Shown here: positions 12,463 through 24,219 of the stretch, piece by piece
Layout of the letters: each line of letters starts with the position of its first letter
Position numbering within the stretch: the first letter of the stretch is position 1
NCBI GenBank assembly: GCA_032358165.1
Contig: JAALGY010000059.1
Coordinates: 1,240,001 to 1,304,000 of the forward strand
Direction: 5' to 3'
Origin: Diplosphaera chodatii
Lineage: Eukaryota > Chlorophyta > Trebouxiophyceae > Prasiolales > Stichococcaceae
Length of the DNA: 64,000 nucleotides
Program-made: the position numbers and the translations under genes
Notes under the pieces: generated by a model
Told to the model about the DNA's origin: nothing
Databases searched by the model: none
The model's input: the letters and a program-made list of their open reading frames with translations, nothing else

Positions 12463-15400
12463 TCATGTCAGGTCGATGACATCAGCCTCGTTGGGCCGCC
12501 GCCGCCGCTTCTGGCCTACCCTTTCCCCTTTTCCCGTTGATCTGCCATTGTCGTCGGCTGGCGCTGCTCCCCTGTGATCACCAGCTGCGCTGACATCTGC
12601 GACCTCACAAAGAGCAGTGCGCACGCTCTGCTGGCTTGCCCGCTGTTGCTGGCTGCCGTCATCTGCGCCGCCGCCGCCGCTTCCTGCTTCCGGTACCCAT
12701 GAGTCGCCCGGCCGCACATCATCTTCGGAGTCATCGATCGGCGTCAGGTCGATCTGCGACAGCTGCGCCCTGCCCTGCTGGTGCTGGCTGCCGCTGATGT
12801 CATGCTTGCTGGGCTGGCTGCAGCCACCGCCGCTGCAGGGCTGGCGCGCTGCGGCCGCACCATCAACCCCGCCTGCCGCGACGCCGTCGCCGGGGCAGAC
12901 CTCATCATCCGAGTCCACTGGAGTCAGGTCGACGTCCGACTGGCCCGCCGGCCTGCTGCCGCCGCCGGGGCTGCCCCAGGGCTGGCTGCCGGGCGGCTGG
13001 CTGCCGAGGCTGCTGGGCTGCACAGCTGGCTGCGAGCCTGGCCGCTGCTGCCGCGGCGGCCGCTGGCCGCCAGGAGGAGTGCCCTGCTGCTGCGGCACAT
13101 GCACTTCATGGTGCTGGCTGCAGCTGGGTGTGCGCGTGGGGCTGCGGCCGGCCACGACAGGGGAGGCGCCGCCTGCTGCGCCTCCCGCGCTGCCCTCCGG
13201 CTCGGGCGGCGCCCACGAGCGGAACTGCCCGATGTCCAGCCCTGCAGAAAGGACAGAAAGCGCTGCCTTGCCGTCTGCCTTGCAGTGCTTGCTGCCCGCT
13301 GATCTGTGGCCTTGTGCCGCTGAGTATCTCAGGTGAGCAGGCCTGCACGCTTACTACACCAGCATGCAGGCACTGTCATGGCAGAAGAAAGTTCAGCCGC
13401 AGGCTGAAGCAGGTAATTCGACAACAGATTCATACTGCAAGGGTACCTGTGGCGGTTCCGGTGAGGTTGCCGTCCAGCGTCGAGCCCACCACATCCAGTT
13501 TGGCCCTGAACTGACAGCAACCGCCCGTCAGCAGGAGCAGAGCGCCGCTGCACTGTGTGCGGCCTGGTACTGCGTCCTCGAAGCACCCGTGCTTGCAGAC
13601 CACGCCCGGCATGCCAGCCTGCTTGTGCGCCTCTGCCAGAGCCGAGCATACGTTTCCACATCCAGTCTGCAGGACAGCAGCTGGATCCAGGGACTCCGCC
13701 CAGCGCATTTCAGGCGAGCACCTGATGTTCGGCCACATTATGTCGTCGATGCTGCCGGGCGCATGCAGGTAGTGCACCTGTGAGGAGAATAATCACGCTT
13801 AAGTACCACTGCTTCTGATCACCGTCAGCCACTAGCAGAGCGAAAGCAGCAGGACGCAAGTCCTGCACCCCGATTGTCGTAGGCAGAACCAACCTAGACA
13901 TCAGCCAGTTCACCTCCAAACTGCCCAGCTGCCCCAGGCGGTGCGCGCGGTCTTCCGCCTGGATCAGCTGCGCGGGCGTCCACACCAGCTCCGCAAACAC
14001 CACAACTTCCGCCGCCGTCAGCGTGACGCCCACCTGCGCATGGTATATGCTGATGTCACGCAGCACCTCAACACAGCAGTCGCAAATCCGGAGGCACCCC
14101 CAGGGTTCCCCCACTGGACTGCAGGCTCGACGCCTCATGAGCGCATCAGGCAGGAGCTGCGATGCACCCGTGCACCTTCAACCCACTCGATGCGCTGTGA
14201 TGGTCATGCAGATGCAAAGACCCAAGCCGGAGGATCGCACTGCAGCTTCGCAGCACTGCTGGTCACAGAGCCTACTCAGGCAGTGCGCACCCCTGCGGCT
14301 GTGATGGACAGCAGCGCCGCACGGCACTGGGCTGTGTTCTGGAACTCGTGCACAGCCGCCTGCCGCGCCGTCGGCGCCGTGCTGCCGTCAATCCGCACGC
14401 CCCGCCGACCACCGCGCTTCCCCAGGCAGGCGCCCTCAATGGCGTCCAGCACCGCGGTGTGGTGCGCAAACACCAGCAGCTTGGCGCCTGCAGCATCGTG
14501 GTCCGGCGGGTTGAAAGGGCATGCACTGGGCTTCCGGCCATCACAGGGTTGTGAGCGGAGCGGAGCATGCTGACTCCAGCAAAGCGGCGCTGCATGCCCA
14601 GCTGGGATTGCTGAGATGGGGTTCTGACTACGGCCCCTCCACCTGCCAGCGCTCTGGCTTCCGACTGGGGCGGCTCAGCAGCTGCTGCTGAGCTGGCTGC
14701 GGTCTCCTTGGCCTGCTGCTCACTGCAACCCTGAGGTGGCAGAGCGAAAGCAGGCCTGACCTTTGTCCAGCAGGTCGTTGATGTGCTCGGCGGCGGGCTT
14801 CGCCTTGGCGTCGCCGCTCACGCCATAGAACTGGTTCAGCAGCTGCTGCCGCCGGCGGTCCGCCTCATCCGCCCGCAGCGCCCCGTCCTCGTTGACGTCC
14901 CGCATCGCCCGCTTCACCGCCTCCAGGTCCTGCATCAAAGGAGAGTAGTAGGACAGTTGCAGCGGCCGCCTGGCATTGCAAGTGACGTTCGCATCACGAT
15001 GTACAGCACCCTGCCGGCCACTGGTTCATCCAACTCCCACGGAAAAACAACATGTGCTCGAATGGCGCACCCGGCTGCGGGCGGGGTCCGGCAGGATGGG
15101 CACCCGCATGCGGCGCTTGGGCGGCAGGTCCGCCAGCACATCCCGCTTCAGCCGCCGGATCATGCCCACCACCTGGACAAACGTGCCAGCAGTCAGCCAA
15201 GCACTTGGTCACCAGGGATGGCTGTGCAGACTGAGAACCGTGGGAGCAGCATGTCCAGCATAGCTACGCCCGAGGCCAACACCAGGTTGTGACCTCTCAA
15301 CGTCCCACATGCAGCAACCCTGGGACGTTCACCTCCAGGACGGCGTGCAGCTCCGCCTCATTCGCGGACCCCTTGTACTCGGTGCCGTAGCCGAAGGGCG

Positions 15401-18400
15401 AGGGGGTGGGCGCGCAGTAGCGCCTGCCAAAGGTGGACAGCGCGCCCAGCCGGCCGTTCGTCAGCATGTCCAGCTGCGTCGGAGCATCGCGTTGGGCCAT
15501 CCGGCTGGCGTTTTCGATTCACGATGCAGTGAGCAGTCAAGCACGGCCGCCATGACAGCTCGTGCCTGCAAAGCAACGGTGCAGCACTATGCTCGCCTGG
15601 TGGATCACAGTGCGCATGCCCCGCCACCGGCCGGCACCCACCTGGGGGTACAGCTCGATGGGGCGCGACAGCGCAGGAGTGCCCGTGATCAAAATTGCAC
15701 GCTTTGCCGCCTTGACCAGCGGCGCCACCGCCTGGAGATCAAGGAAGCACGGTCAGCGCAAAGACAGACAGCTTGCAACGCCCAGCATCCCGCAAAGCTG
15801 ACATGCAAGCCCGTCTTCGGTAGAGCGCCCGATATATAGAGCGCCCCATTTCATCCCCTGCCCACTTAGGCAGGGGATGAGATGGGCGCCAAGCCAGTGC
15901 CCACGAGCAGCTGTGACTGCTGGCAGATGCTTGCGAGCGGGTCACCTGTGTGCGCTGGGCGGTTGGGGACTTCAGGGCGTGGCTCTCGTCGGCGATGATG
16001 ACGTTAAACTGCGCGGCAAGGTCCTCCGGCAGCTTCTTCACCAGGTCATCTGCAGTGCAGGAGGGCCAGGGGTTGGGGTTTGCGGGCCCCACAGACAGTC
16101 AAACGGCAAGCATGCACGCTCTCGAGCAGCTTTTGTGGTGCGCACGTTTGGGTTCGACTTGTGCACGCTCACATGAGATGATCAGGATGCGGTTGCGCTG
16201 GCGACGCCAGGAGGGAGTCAGCTTCTTCTCGATGTCCTGCGACATGTGGACCACACCCAGCATTTGGGGCTGGCACACAGGGTGCTGAACAAGCAGAGCC
16301 GCAGCAGTCAAGCAAACCCCCGCTTGCTGAGCGCTGCGTGTGCAGCTGAGACTGCGCTGAAGAAAACATGCTCCTTGACAACAACAAGTAAGTAAGTAGG
16401 TAAGTACGTTGACAACGCAGGCGCGCCCACAGAAGACAGCAGCCTGCAGTTGACAGCCTCAAGCGCGCTGCGTGCTGCTGGACGGACGCGGACAGCTGCT
16501 GGCCTGCGGCCCGCCTAAGTGCCAAGGGTGCTGACAGCAGCTGTGTGACGGGGCGACTGCGCGCAGCCAGCAGTGCTTCAACGGCCACGGGCCGCGGACA
16601 AGGACCACGTGACACTGTACCTTGTGACATGATGAACCTCGACGCTCACGAGTCGATTGCCTCTAAGCCCTAAAGCCCCACCTTGGCAGCGGCGACGATG
16701 GCGATATGCTCCGGCGGCGGCAGCGCCGCGGGCGGCGCCCAGCTGAGCAGCGCGTCCGCCCACTGCAGCCGCAGCGCCGAGGGGCAGATTATCAGCAGCG
16801 GCCAGTCCTCCGGGTAGCACGCCGCGACGCAGATCGCCTGCATGGCGACGGCGCCTCATGTCGTCAGCCGGGTCCGCAGGAACCGCACAAGACGCCAACA
16901 CTGACATGTACAGACAGCTCTGCAACATTGACACCCAGGACTTGCGGCGTCGAGTTGCGCATTGACGACCCAGACTGAAGCAGCCACGGTCCAAGTCTGA
17001 CTAGCTACAGAATTGCCACTTGGCTTCCTTGCAGGCTTCGCGGGGCGTGCGCGCCTGCACGGTCTTGCCGAGCCCCATGTCGTCGCCCAGCAGGCAGCGG
17101 CCGCGGTGCGCCAGGCCCCGCCGCACGCCCTCCCGCTGGAAGGGGAACAGCCGCCGCCAGGTGTCGGGCGGAATGTGGGCCAGCCGCTGCTCCACCTCGT
17201 CTGGGGCCGCTGCAGGCAGGGTACGAGGACTCCTGATGAGCCCGCCGGTAGGATGCGCTTTAGCAGAAGGATGCAATTTGCTGCTTATGCAAGTCGACCT
17301 TACTCACAACAAGCATGAGATGTGCAGGATGACCCCACCCTCTGCATGCTGCGTGAACAGCTTCATGACGAGCTTGGGCGGCTGCTGCACCTCCAGGCCC
17401 GGCAGGCTCTCCGCCACCGCTGCGGCCAGCGCTGGCACCGCCGCCACAGGAAACTCCCAGACCCCGTCCGTGGGATTCCAGTACAGCTCGCCCTGCGCCT
17501 CTGGCAGCGACCTGCACAGGCAGCCGGCACCAGGTAAGGGCCCACAGTGCATACGACAGCCCACGAAGCATGGATGATGTTCCTTCGGGGGCTGTCAGCC
17601 AGCTGCCATGGCAGCGAAAGTGGGATGTGACCCACTTCAGCAGGTCGATGAAGGCCTGGCTGAAGGCCGTCTTGGCTGCTGCCCGGCCGCCGCCCAGCAG
17701 CTGGATCTGCAGCGTGCCCGCCGCTGGCACAGCGCCGCCCTGCAGTTCAACAAAGCACTTACCCTGTTTGCAGGTCGGCTGCAGCATCGGCCAGCCGCAA
17801 TTCCCTGGTGCTGCTGGATCAGTGCAGTGATGTTCTGCCAACACGTCAAGGCGGTTCCGTGCCTCACAAACATCCTCTGGCGTTTGTTGTTGCCACCTGC
17901 GGTGTAGGGCTGGCAAGGGATGCTGGGAGCGTTCGGCCGCCGCCTCTACTGGGGGTGCTGCTGCCCCCATCCGGACAGCTGCATGTGGACGGGCACCGTG
18001 TGAGTGATGAGGCACGGCAGATGCTGCTCTTTCGGTGGTGGGTCTCGGTGACAGATTCGCCGCAATCACGGCAGCCTGCCACCAGCGCATTAGGGGACTC
18101 TCACTTGGTGGCCCAGTGCCCCGGCTGCCCGCAGCTGAAGCAGGCGCCGAGTGGAGTTCTCTGCGGTGACGAATCCTGCGAGTGCTGCGCCCCTCCTGCA
18201 GCCACAGCCGCTATGAGGCAGGCGGCAGCAAAGTGGTGCAATGCCCGTTGTGCTGCTGTAAGTTTGCGCATCGACTGGGGAGGCGTGCATAAGTACAACA
18301 TCTGGACAACACCTCGAGCAGTGCGCCTGAGCAGGCCACAGCAACTGGTGCCGCCCAAACAATGAGCCAACCAGGTCGTCCACGTGCGAAGAGCGCACCA

Positions 18401-19151
18401 GCTGCAGCGCCGCGCAGGGATGCGGGCAGCGCCCTCCGCGGCGGCTGCTGTGGGCCGCCATTCGGCGACATGGCACCAGCGCCGCCGCCGCTAGCATTGC
18501 CGCCACTGCCATACAGCAGAGCGGTTCCCGGGCTGCCGCTGGGCGTCATGCGGCCGCCGAAGTTGAGCTTCCGGCGCGCGACGCCGTCGCCGCCGCCGCC
18601 GCCGCCCTGCCGTGTGCTGCCTGATCCATGCCCAGGCTACACAGTTGAGCAGCGTCCAGTTTCGTGCTCCATGCAGCAACTGCACCCTGCAGCTGCCGTC
18701 GCTGGTTTGTTCAGCAGAGCCTGGCAGTTCTGTGCATGCAGCCCGCGCCTAGTGGCAGGTCGAACCTTAACCCACGAGAAGCGCACCACCTGGCGAGCGC
18801 AGTGGTGAGCTGCCGCCGCCGTCCGCCCACGCCACAAAGCCGCAGCCGTTCGGCAGGCCCAGCGAGCACATCCAGGCCGGCCTGCACAATACCCTCATCC
18901 GTACGCTGCATGTGCTGTCCCGGCATTCGTGAAGCGATGCTCCGCGAGGGCAGCATCCGGCAAGTGCTGGCTCTCGACTCGGCGGCAGCCAGCCGGGCAG
19001 CTGTGCAAGGCCTGAAGCTGCACACGGAAACGGGGTGTGCGGCGCGGCCCCACCTGCCGGCGTTCTTGCCCTTCGTGACGTCGCGCTGCACGGAGGCCCT
19101 GCCGTGCCCCTTGCACCGCGGGCCGCCGGCGCCGCTGGGCGGCGTCTGCAT
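12463..19151 (-). CDS. SMARCAL1/HARP-type annealing helicase with N-terminal GRF and CCHC zinc fingers
   Basis: This SNF2-family ATPase should reanneal DNA at stalled forks. Twenty exons chain without a phase break to about 1017 residues from the ATG at 19151. A GRF zinc finger spans two exons ([13 protein letters not shown], then [22 protein letters not shown]). A Gly-rich linker leads to a CCHC knuckle ([14 protein letters not shown], exons 18195-18105 and 17978-17897). A HARP-like domain follows ([28 protein letters not shown]). The SNF2 motor has [62 protein letters not shown] and [13 protein letters not shown], plus the SMARCAL1-typical continuation [19 protein letters not shown] disordered tail (12463-13241) carries three IDLT/VDLT motifs and ends VIDLT. 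The intron after KTVQ uses a GC donor at 17054. Confidence 0.93.
15841..15890. repeat. Inverted repeat (hairpin) in a helicase intron
   Basis: The arms 15841-15862 (starting gcgccccatttcatcccctg) and 15869-15889 are reverse complements over about 20 bases with one bulge and one mismatch, around a 6-base loop (cactta). The element sits wholly in the intron between exons ending at 15946 and starting at 15731. Confidence 0.8.
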
Positions 19152-20399
19152 GGCTGACCCCTACCCGCTGTCGCCGCGCATGCCGGAAGATGCCGGGGCC
19201 CGCCGCCGCCGCGCCTGCCGTGAGGAAATTGCTGTGCGGCCGGCAGCCAACGGACGCCACTTGAAGGCGGGCGGATGCGCAGCGGCCTGCCGACTATCAG
19301 ATGCTCCGGGGCGGCTGTTGGCTGCGCTGAGGACCGCAGGGGAGCGTCCCCCCAGAAATTCGCCGTGGCGGCATTACAGCCCTACTGCAGCTGCGGCGCA
19401 ACGACCTCAAGCAGCTCTGCGGCAGCTCCGTGCTGACCTCGGCTGTCTCGTCGCACTGTCGAGCAGGATTGTGATGCGTTGGATAGCTCTTCTCATCCTG
19501 GCAGCTACTTCGCAGCGGCTGAACCAATATCAGGCAACGCCACTGTGCAGCTCCACGCCCCAGTTTGTCCCACACAGGGGAATGTGTGTTGCTGGTCCCA
19601 CAGCGAGATCATGATAGCTGCATTGAATGAGCGCCACAGATCACAGGTATGCGCAGCAGCACGGTGCATCACCTCCCGCGGCGCAAAATGTGTGACACAC
19701 AGGCGGCCTACCTTGGACATCTCCCCAGCGGCGTTCGCCGGCGAAGCTGTCTGCGTCAGGAGCTTCGAGAACCATACGGTTGAACGATGCGCCAGCTGAG
19801 CTCGCACTGATGTGGATGCTTTGTGACAACACGATGACTCGAAGCACTCTGCACAGGAAAGCAGCCAAGCGACGCGATGCTCTTCCTACATTGCAGAGGA
19901 GTCGTCACACACTCCTCAGCCAGAACATGTCGTGCGCACAGCGGCTGCCAAAGCACAGAGTGGATTATTGACAGGAGCATGAATGTTTGGTGACCCATCC
20001 AAGGTTGTGCAACTTCCTGCCAGGACCCCTCATGTGTACGGCAGGTGTCGACCTTCAATGTAGGGCGTGCATGTAAACACATGCACAACAGACTTTGTTG
20101 AAACAAAGACATAGTCGTCGCCGAACCGACGTTCGGAGTCCAGGCTTGATGGTTTATGCCTGCTGAGGCACCCACCGCATGCTGTGACTGTTGGCGGCAT
20201 GCACCGTGCTGGTACAGCACATTCTGGTGTGGATGAGATGCTGAGTACGGCCTTCCAAGCGCCCTACGACTCGCCAGGCTGCGGGTAAGGCAGCTGAGCT
20301 GAGAACACACAGGATCCTGCGGCGAGTTGCAGCTGCTGCTCTGTGGGCCGTTGCACTGCTGCGCTGCTACTTGGCACTCGGGCGCCTCCGCTGCCGCCG
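19152..20399. other. Intergenic region upstream of the helicase gene
   Basis: About 1.2 kb holding the helicase promoter and the 3' flank of the S1-domain gene, both minus strand. The long plus-strand frame 18664-19614 is the antisense of the first helicase exons plus this spacer and has no recognisable domain. Nothing else was seen. Confidence 0.45.
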
Positions 20400-22872
20400 T
20401 CACAGGCTGCAGGCGATGTCCGAGATGCGGTCCAGCACCGAGGGCGCCCAGAGCTCCTGCGGCGTGGCGCCCTCTGTCTCCTCGTCCTCGCCAGCCTGCA
20501 ACAGTGGCAACAGCACTCCAACATTGAAGTAGGAGCTATGGTTGGCCAGAAAGCAGGCAACTCGCAAGCTGCAGGAATACAGCCATGCCCTACGCCAGAA
20601 CCCAGGGCTGCCAGCAGCACCCGAGCCAACTTATTGCTGGTGCAACTGCTGCAGGTGCAGCCGCAGGGAAGACACGCGGGAGGGGTGTCAGGGTTCAGCG
20701 TGACGCTCACATCGAAGGGCGGCGTCTCGGTGGGAGCGTAGTAGTTGTAGGTGCGGTAGTCGCGTCCCGTGGCCTTGCACAGCTCCTCCAGGTCGCCGCG
20801 ACCGCGCAGGTCCAGCGCCGGCCGATGGGCTTTGGGCGGCGGCCTGCGCGGCGGCGGATGACGGACCATCAGCAGGGTCGCGAAACATGCGTGGAAGGGC
20901 CCATTGCTGTGGAGCTTGTCCACGTCCTGTATGCAGCCTGAGCAGCTGCCGCTCTTGAGCACGGCCAGCTGCTGCCGCTGCAGGCCAGGGTGGCGAGGTC
21001 TTACAGACGACCAGCTGAGTTGCGACAGGAGGCTGTAGGGTATGCCTGCTGCCTGAACGTCTGTCAATGCCTCCAGGGCCCCTAGTGGCTGCGCTGTGCA
21101 ACAGATTCAAGCGTCCTACTGCGTCAGTGGCCATAGCCAGCAGCGGCAGGCGGGTAGCAGGGGGCTCACAGCTCCTTGACGAGGTGCGCCGGCGCCAGCA
21201 GCTCCAGCTGCACCGGCCACCGGTACAGCCCCGGGTCCCGCACCTGCAGCACCATGAGCATCCCTCAGTATGTGCCCTCCGCTGCAGCCGGACCAGCTAC
21301 CGACAGCATGTGTGTCACATACCCTGGCTGAGCACAGCCGCCAACTCTGGGCAGGGCTTGAGGCTGTGCCTGGTCCCACCTTGTGCACGCGCACTGAGAC
21401 CGTGTTGTCGATCCACAGCGCCTCGGCTGCCTCCTCCGTCCACTCGTCCCGTTGCACAGGTATTAACCTGCGGGCGGCAGGAGCGATGCTCTGTAATGCC
21501 TTCAGGCAGCTGGCAGGGCCGATGCGATGCATCTTGACTCCTCGGCACGTCATGCGCTCCCCCTGAGGTGTCCAAGCTCAGCAGCAGCAGCAGCAGCAGC
21601 AGCTGTTGCCGCAGCCGCTGCCTGTGCTGCGCTCCACAGCTAGATGCAAAGCTGTACTGCCTGATCTCGCGGCTCTGCAGGCGCACCCATCGTACTCGGC
21701 GCCCAGGTCGACCTGCGCCCCGTGGTACAGCATCATGCGCGTCACCACCCCCGTCAGCTCGCTGCCTTCCACGATCGTGTCCAGCGCCGCCTGCAGCAGC
21801 CAGCAGGTGAAGACTGTATGGGCGAGGATTATCCTGTGAAACATGCAGGGAATGGGGACTCTGCAATGCCGTCCACGGGAGTTTGCAGTGAAGCATGCTC
21901 ACCCGCCCGTCGCCGGGGTTGTGCGCTGTGGGTATCTCTGTCGTGGTCTCCTTCGCCTTCAGCACGCGCTCCGGCTTGATGTTCCAGCCCTCTGCACAGG
22001 TAGCGGCAGTGCTTGAATTAACAGGAAAAGGTACAGGGGTGGATGTCGGAGGTTAGACGGCACAAAACGCAAGCCCCTGCCTGCTCCCTGATGCAGTCTG
22101 TTCCCGGCTGCATTCAGTGGATGCGCTGCAGGCTGTTCTCCTGGTGACAGGCAATCAGTTGATCGATGGGCATGCGGGACGACCTTGATTCAGTGAGAAC
22201 GAGCACCTGCCGGCGTGTTGAACCAGTAGTTGGTGTCCTCCACGCTGATGCTTTCTGACAGCGTGGCCGACTCGTAGGTCGCCTCCACGCGCTGCTCCAG
22301 GGGGCCCAGCTCCGGGTTCGGGATCTGCCAGACGGAAGATCCGGTGTTGCAGGCCAGCATGGCAGCCGATCGTGCAGTAAGATGCCAGCTGTGCACAGGC
22401 CTTGATGATGAGCCAGTCTGCTGGGGACTGGTCACAAGGCTGGCGTTCGCGGCCGCGACACTGTTTGGGCTGTCCCCACCTGCAGCCGGCTGACTTCGAC
22501 GTACTCGGCGTCCTCGGGCATCTCGCCCTCGCACCGCTTGAACTCCTCCTGCGTGTTGGTGATGCCGACCGCCCAGTCCCGCCGCTGCTGCTGCTGCTGC
22601 TGCCACGGCTGATGCCGCCACCGCCGCTGTGCAGCTGCGCACAGCCCCGAATGTGCAGTTTGTGTCGTTTTCTGCCATCTGATGCTCAGGAACTTGCTCT
22701 GTTTGAAACGAACAACAAACGTCGCTGTGATGGAAGCCCGTCCGCCCCGCAGGCGTTCACCTTCGGCCTGTCGCATGCGGTGTGGTGCCGCCTCCGCTGC
22801 CGGTGTGCGCCCAGACGTGCTGGCTGCCTGCATGATGGTGCCGCCGGGCCGACAGCCGGCCGCCGGCAGCAT
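20400..22872 (-). CDS. S1 RNA-binding-domain protein, probably plastid pTAC10/PAP3-like
   Basis: A multi-exon minus-strand gene. Recognisable coding pieces in order: RRDWAVGITNTQEEFKRCE and MPEDAEYVEVSRLQ (about 22485-22590); PELGPLEQRVEATYE and VEDTNYWFNTP (about 22210-22330); EGWNIKPERVLKAKETTTEI (about 21920-21990); an S1-type beta barrel with GSELTGVVTRMMLYHGAQVD and LGAEYDG (about 21680-21800) continuing with LIPVQRDEWTEEAAEALWID (about 21390-21465) and RDPGLYRWPVQLELLAP (about 21180-21245); GRGDLEELCKATGRDYRTYN (about 20730-20810); and a C-terminus GATPQELWAPSVLDRISDIA ending at the TGA at 20400. The first in-frame ATG is at 22872, and the N-terminus is Ala/Arg/Ser-rich and poor in acids, consistent with a transit peptide. 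S1-domain pTAC10 (PAP3) is an essential plastid RNA-polymerase-associated protein. That assignment rests on the domain and overall pattern, so treat it as probable. Confidence 0.65.
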
Positions 22873-23198
22873 GGCAGCCGGCAGGTCTACTAGGTTGCCA
22901 CCCCCTTGAGACGCCCGTTTGCTCCGACACCAAAATTTGTTTGGCAGCAAACTCTCGCCTGCTTAGATTACCTCTGCGTGTTTGAGTCTTCAGACTTCAG
23001 ATCCTGCGGCAAATGGACTTGTGATGGCAAACGAGCAAACGAGGCAGTCTGTGTGCAGAGCAGGCAGAACCTTACCAGGCAATCTTGGTACTTGCCGTAA
23101 AGTCAGCCGCTCTCTGATGTAAGGGCCCCAAGCCACTGGCTGCACGCCTCGCGACTTATCCCATACGCTCAGCAACCAAACTTACGCACCCAGCAGCC
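22873..23198. promoter_or_regulatory. Short divergent promoter region shared by the S1-domain gene and CP12
   Basis: Only 326 bases separate the two ATGs (22872 minus, 23199 plus), so both promoters and 5' UTRs must lie here. The segment is clearly more AT-rich than its surroundings (for example 22920-23060). No confident TATA box or known element could be assigned. Confidence 0.55.
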
Positions 23199-24219
23199 AT
23201 GGCAGCCACCATGACGACCATGCCCGTGATGAGCCTGCGCCCTGCCTGCGTGCAGCGGCCAGCAGCGGCCCGCCCGAGCCGTGTGGCCGTGCAGACCCGT
23301 CGCAGCATTGCAGTCCGGGCCTCGCCGGTGAGGCCCCGGACCCTTCTGTGTCGTTGCAGGCTCAGTGGGGGCAGCTGACTGGCTTGCCTGCTAGGACCAG
23401 CAGATCAGACTGCTCCTGGAGGGGTGCAGGGTCCCTGATATCTACCCCATCCCTGCTGGAGGCTTCCAGTGGGCTTACATTGCGCGTGTCTCTGCTTGGC
23501 CGGTGCATGCATACGTGCTCGGAGCCAAGTCATATCGAGGCAACAGGAGCTCACAGCTCCTTGCACAGGGTTCACTCTGGCAGGACATCCCTTGCAGATG
23601 TGCATGGTGCAATGCTGAATCTCATCAGCAGCGTAGTGCCTAGACCCAGTGGCATGTCAACATCCATCTCTGATGTATCGCTGTGCCACTCGGCAGGCCG
23701 ACACGGAGAAGAGCGCGCTGGAGACGGCGATCGACAACGCGCGTGAGACATGCGAGGGCGGCGCGACTGGCGAGTGCGCCAACGCGTGGGACGACGTCGA
23801 GGAGCTGTCTGCGGAGCTGGGCCACAAGCGGGAGCGCGCCAAGGACACCAAGAAGGACGTGCTGGAGGAGTGAGCAGCTGATCGTCTCATGTGTGTCATG
23901 TGCTGTTGCAAGCATGCCAAACGCCTGACATGGCGTGTTCCGCACTGATGCATTCCACCTGCGCCACCAATTTTAGCTGCGAAACCACGCTGATCGTCAG
24001 CAGCTGCGTCTTCACGTCTAATTTGGTGCTGTTTCTGCCCGTTTTCAGGTACTGTGACGACAACCCGGATGCAGACGAGTGCCGGTACGAGAAATTCGAT
24101 TTTTTGGTAAAAAAATGGGCCGGCGGCAATGTGCCGGGGTTTTTCGCTTTTCGCGCAGCGTACAGCACTGACCACTGAGCACTGATATGTCGTTGCTCTG
24201 CAGGGTGTACGAGGACTAG
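23199..24219 (+). CDS. CP12: CP12, redox linker of GAPDH and phosphoribulokinase
   Basis: CP12 is a small disordered stromal protein that, when oxidised in the dark, clamps GAPDH and PRK in an inactive complex. Four exons in phase (23199-23327, 23697-23869, 24049-24084, 24204-24219) give 117 residues. Residues 1-43 form an Arg/Ala/Ser/Val-rich plastid transit peptide ending near RSIAVRAS. The mature part has the N-terminal cysteine pair (ETCEGGATGECANAWDD) and the AWD.VEELSAE signature. A charged stretch follows, then the C-terminal cysteine pair in YCDDNPDADEC and RVYED, the GAPDH-binding tail. The last exon supplies only the final residues, starting within the Arg codon. All four cysteines are present, so both disulfides can form. 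Confidence 0.96.

Noticed and set aside
12617..13336. Long plus-strand open frames opposite the helicase tail exon
   Set aside because: They are antisense shadows of a GC-rich, low-complexity exon; the minus strand carries the recognisable motifs and splice sites.
16384..16412. A gtaagtaagtaggtaagtacg run that resembles stacked splice donors
   Set aside because: It is on the plus strand inside an intron of a minus-strand gene, so it is better read as a small microsatellite.
17040..17060. Use of the GT donor at gtgcag inside the Walker motif of the helicase (ACC|gtgcag)
   Set aside because: It would delete VQ from the invariant GLGKTxQA motif; the GC donor two codons later keeps it.
17897..18090. 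Reading through 18090-17897 as one long exon in the frame beginning AAVIAANL
   Set aside because: That frame does not complete the zinc knuckle; splicing 18105 to 17978 supplies the fourth ligand (Cys) and keeps phase.
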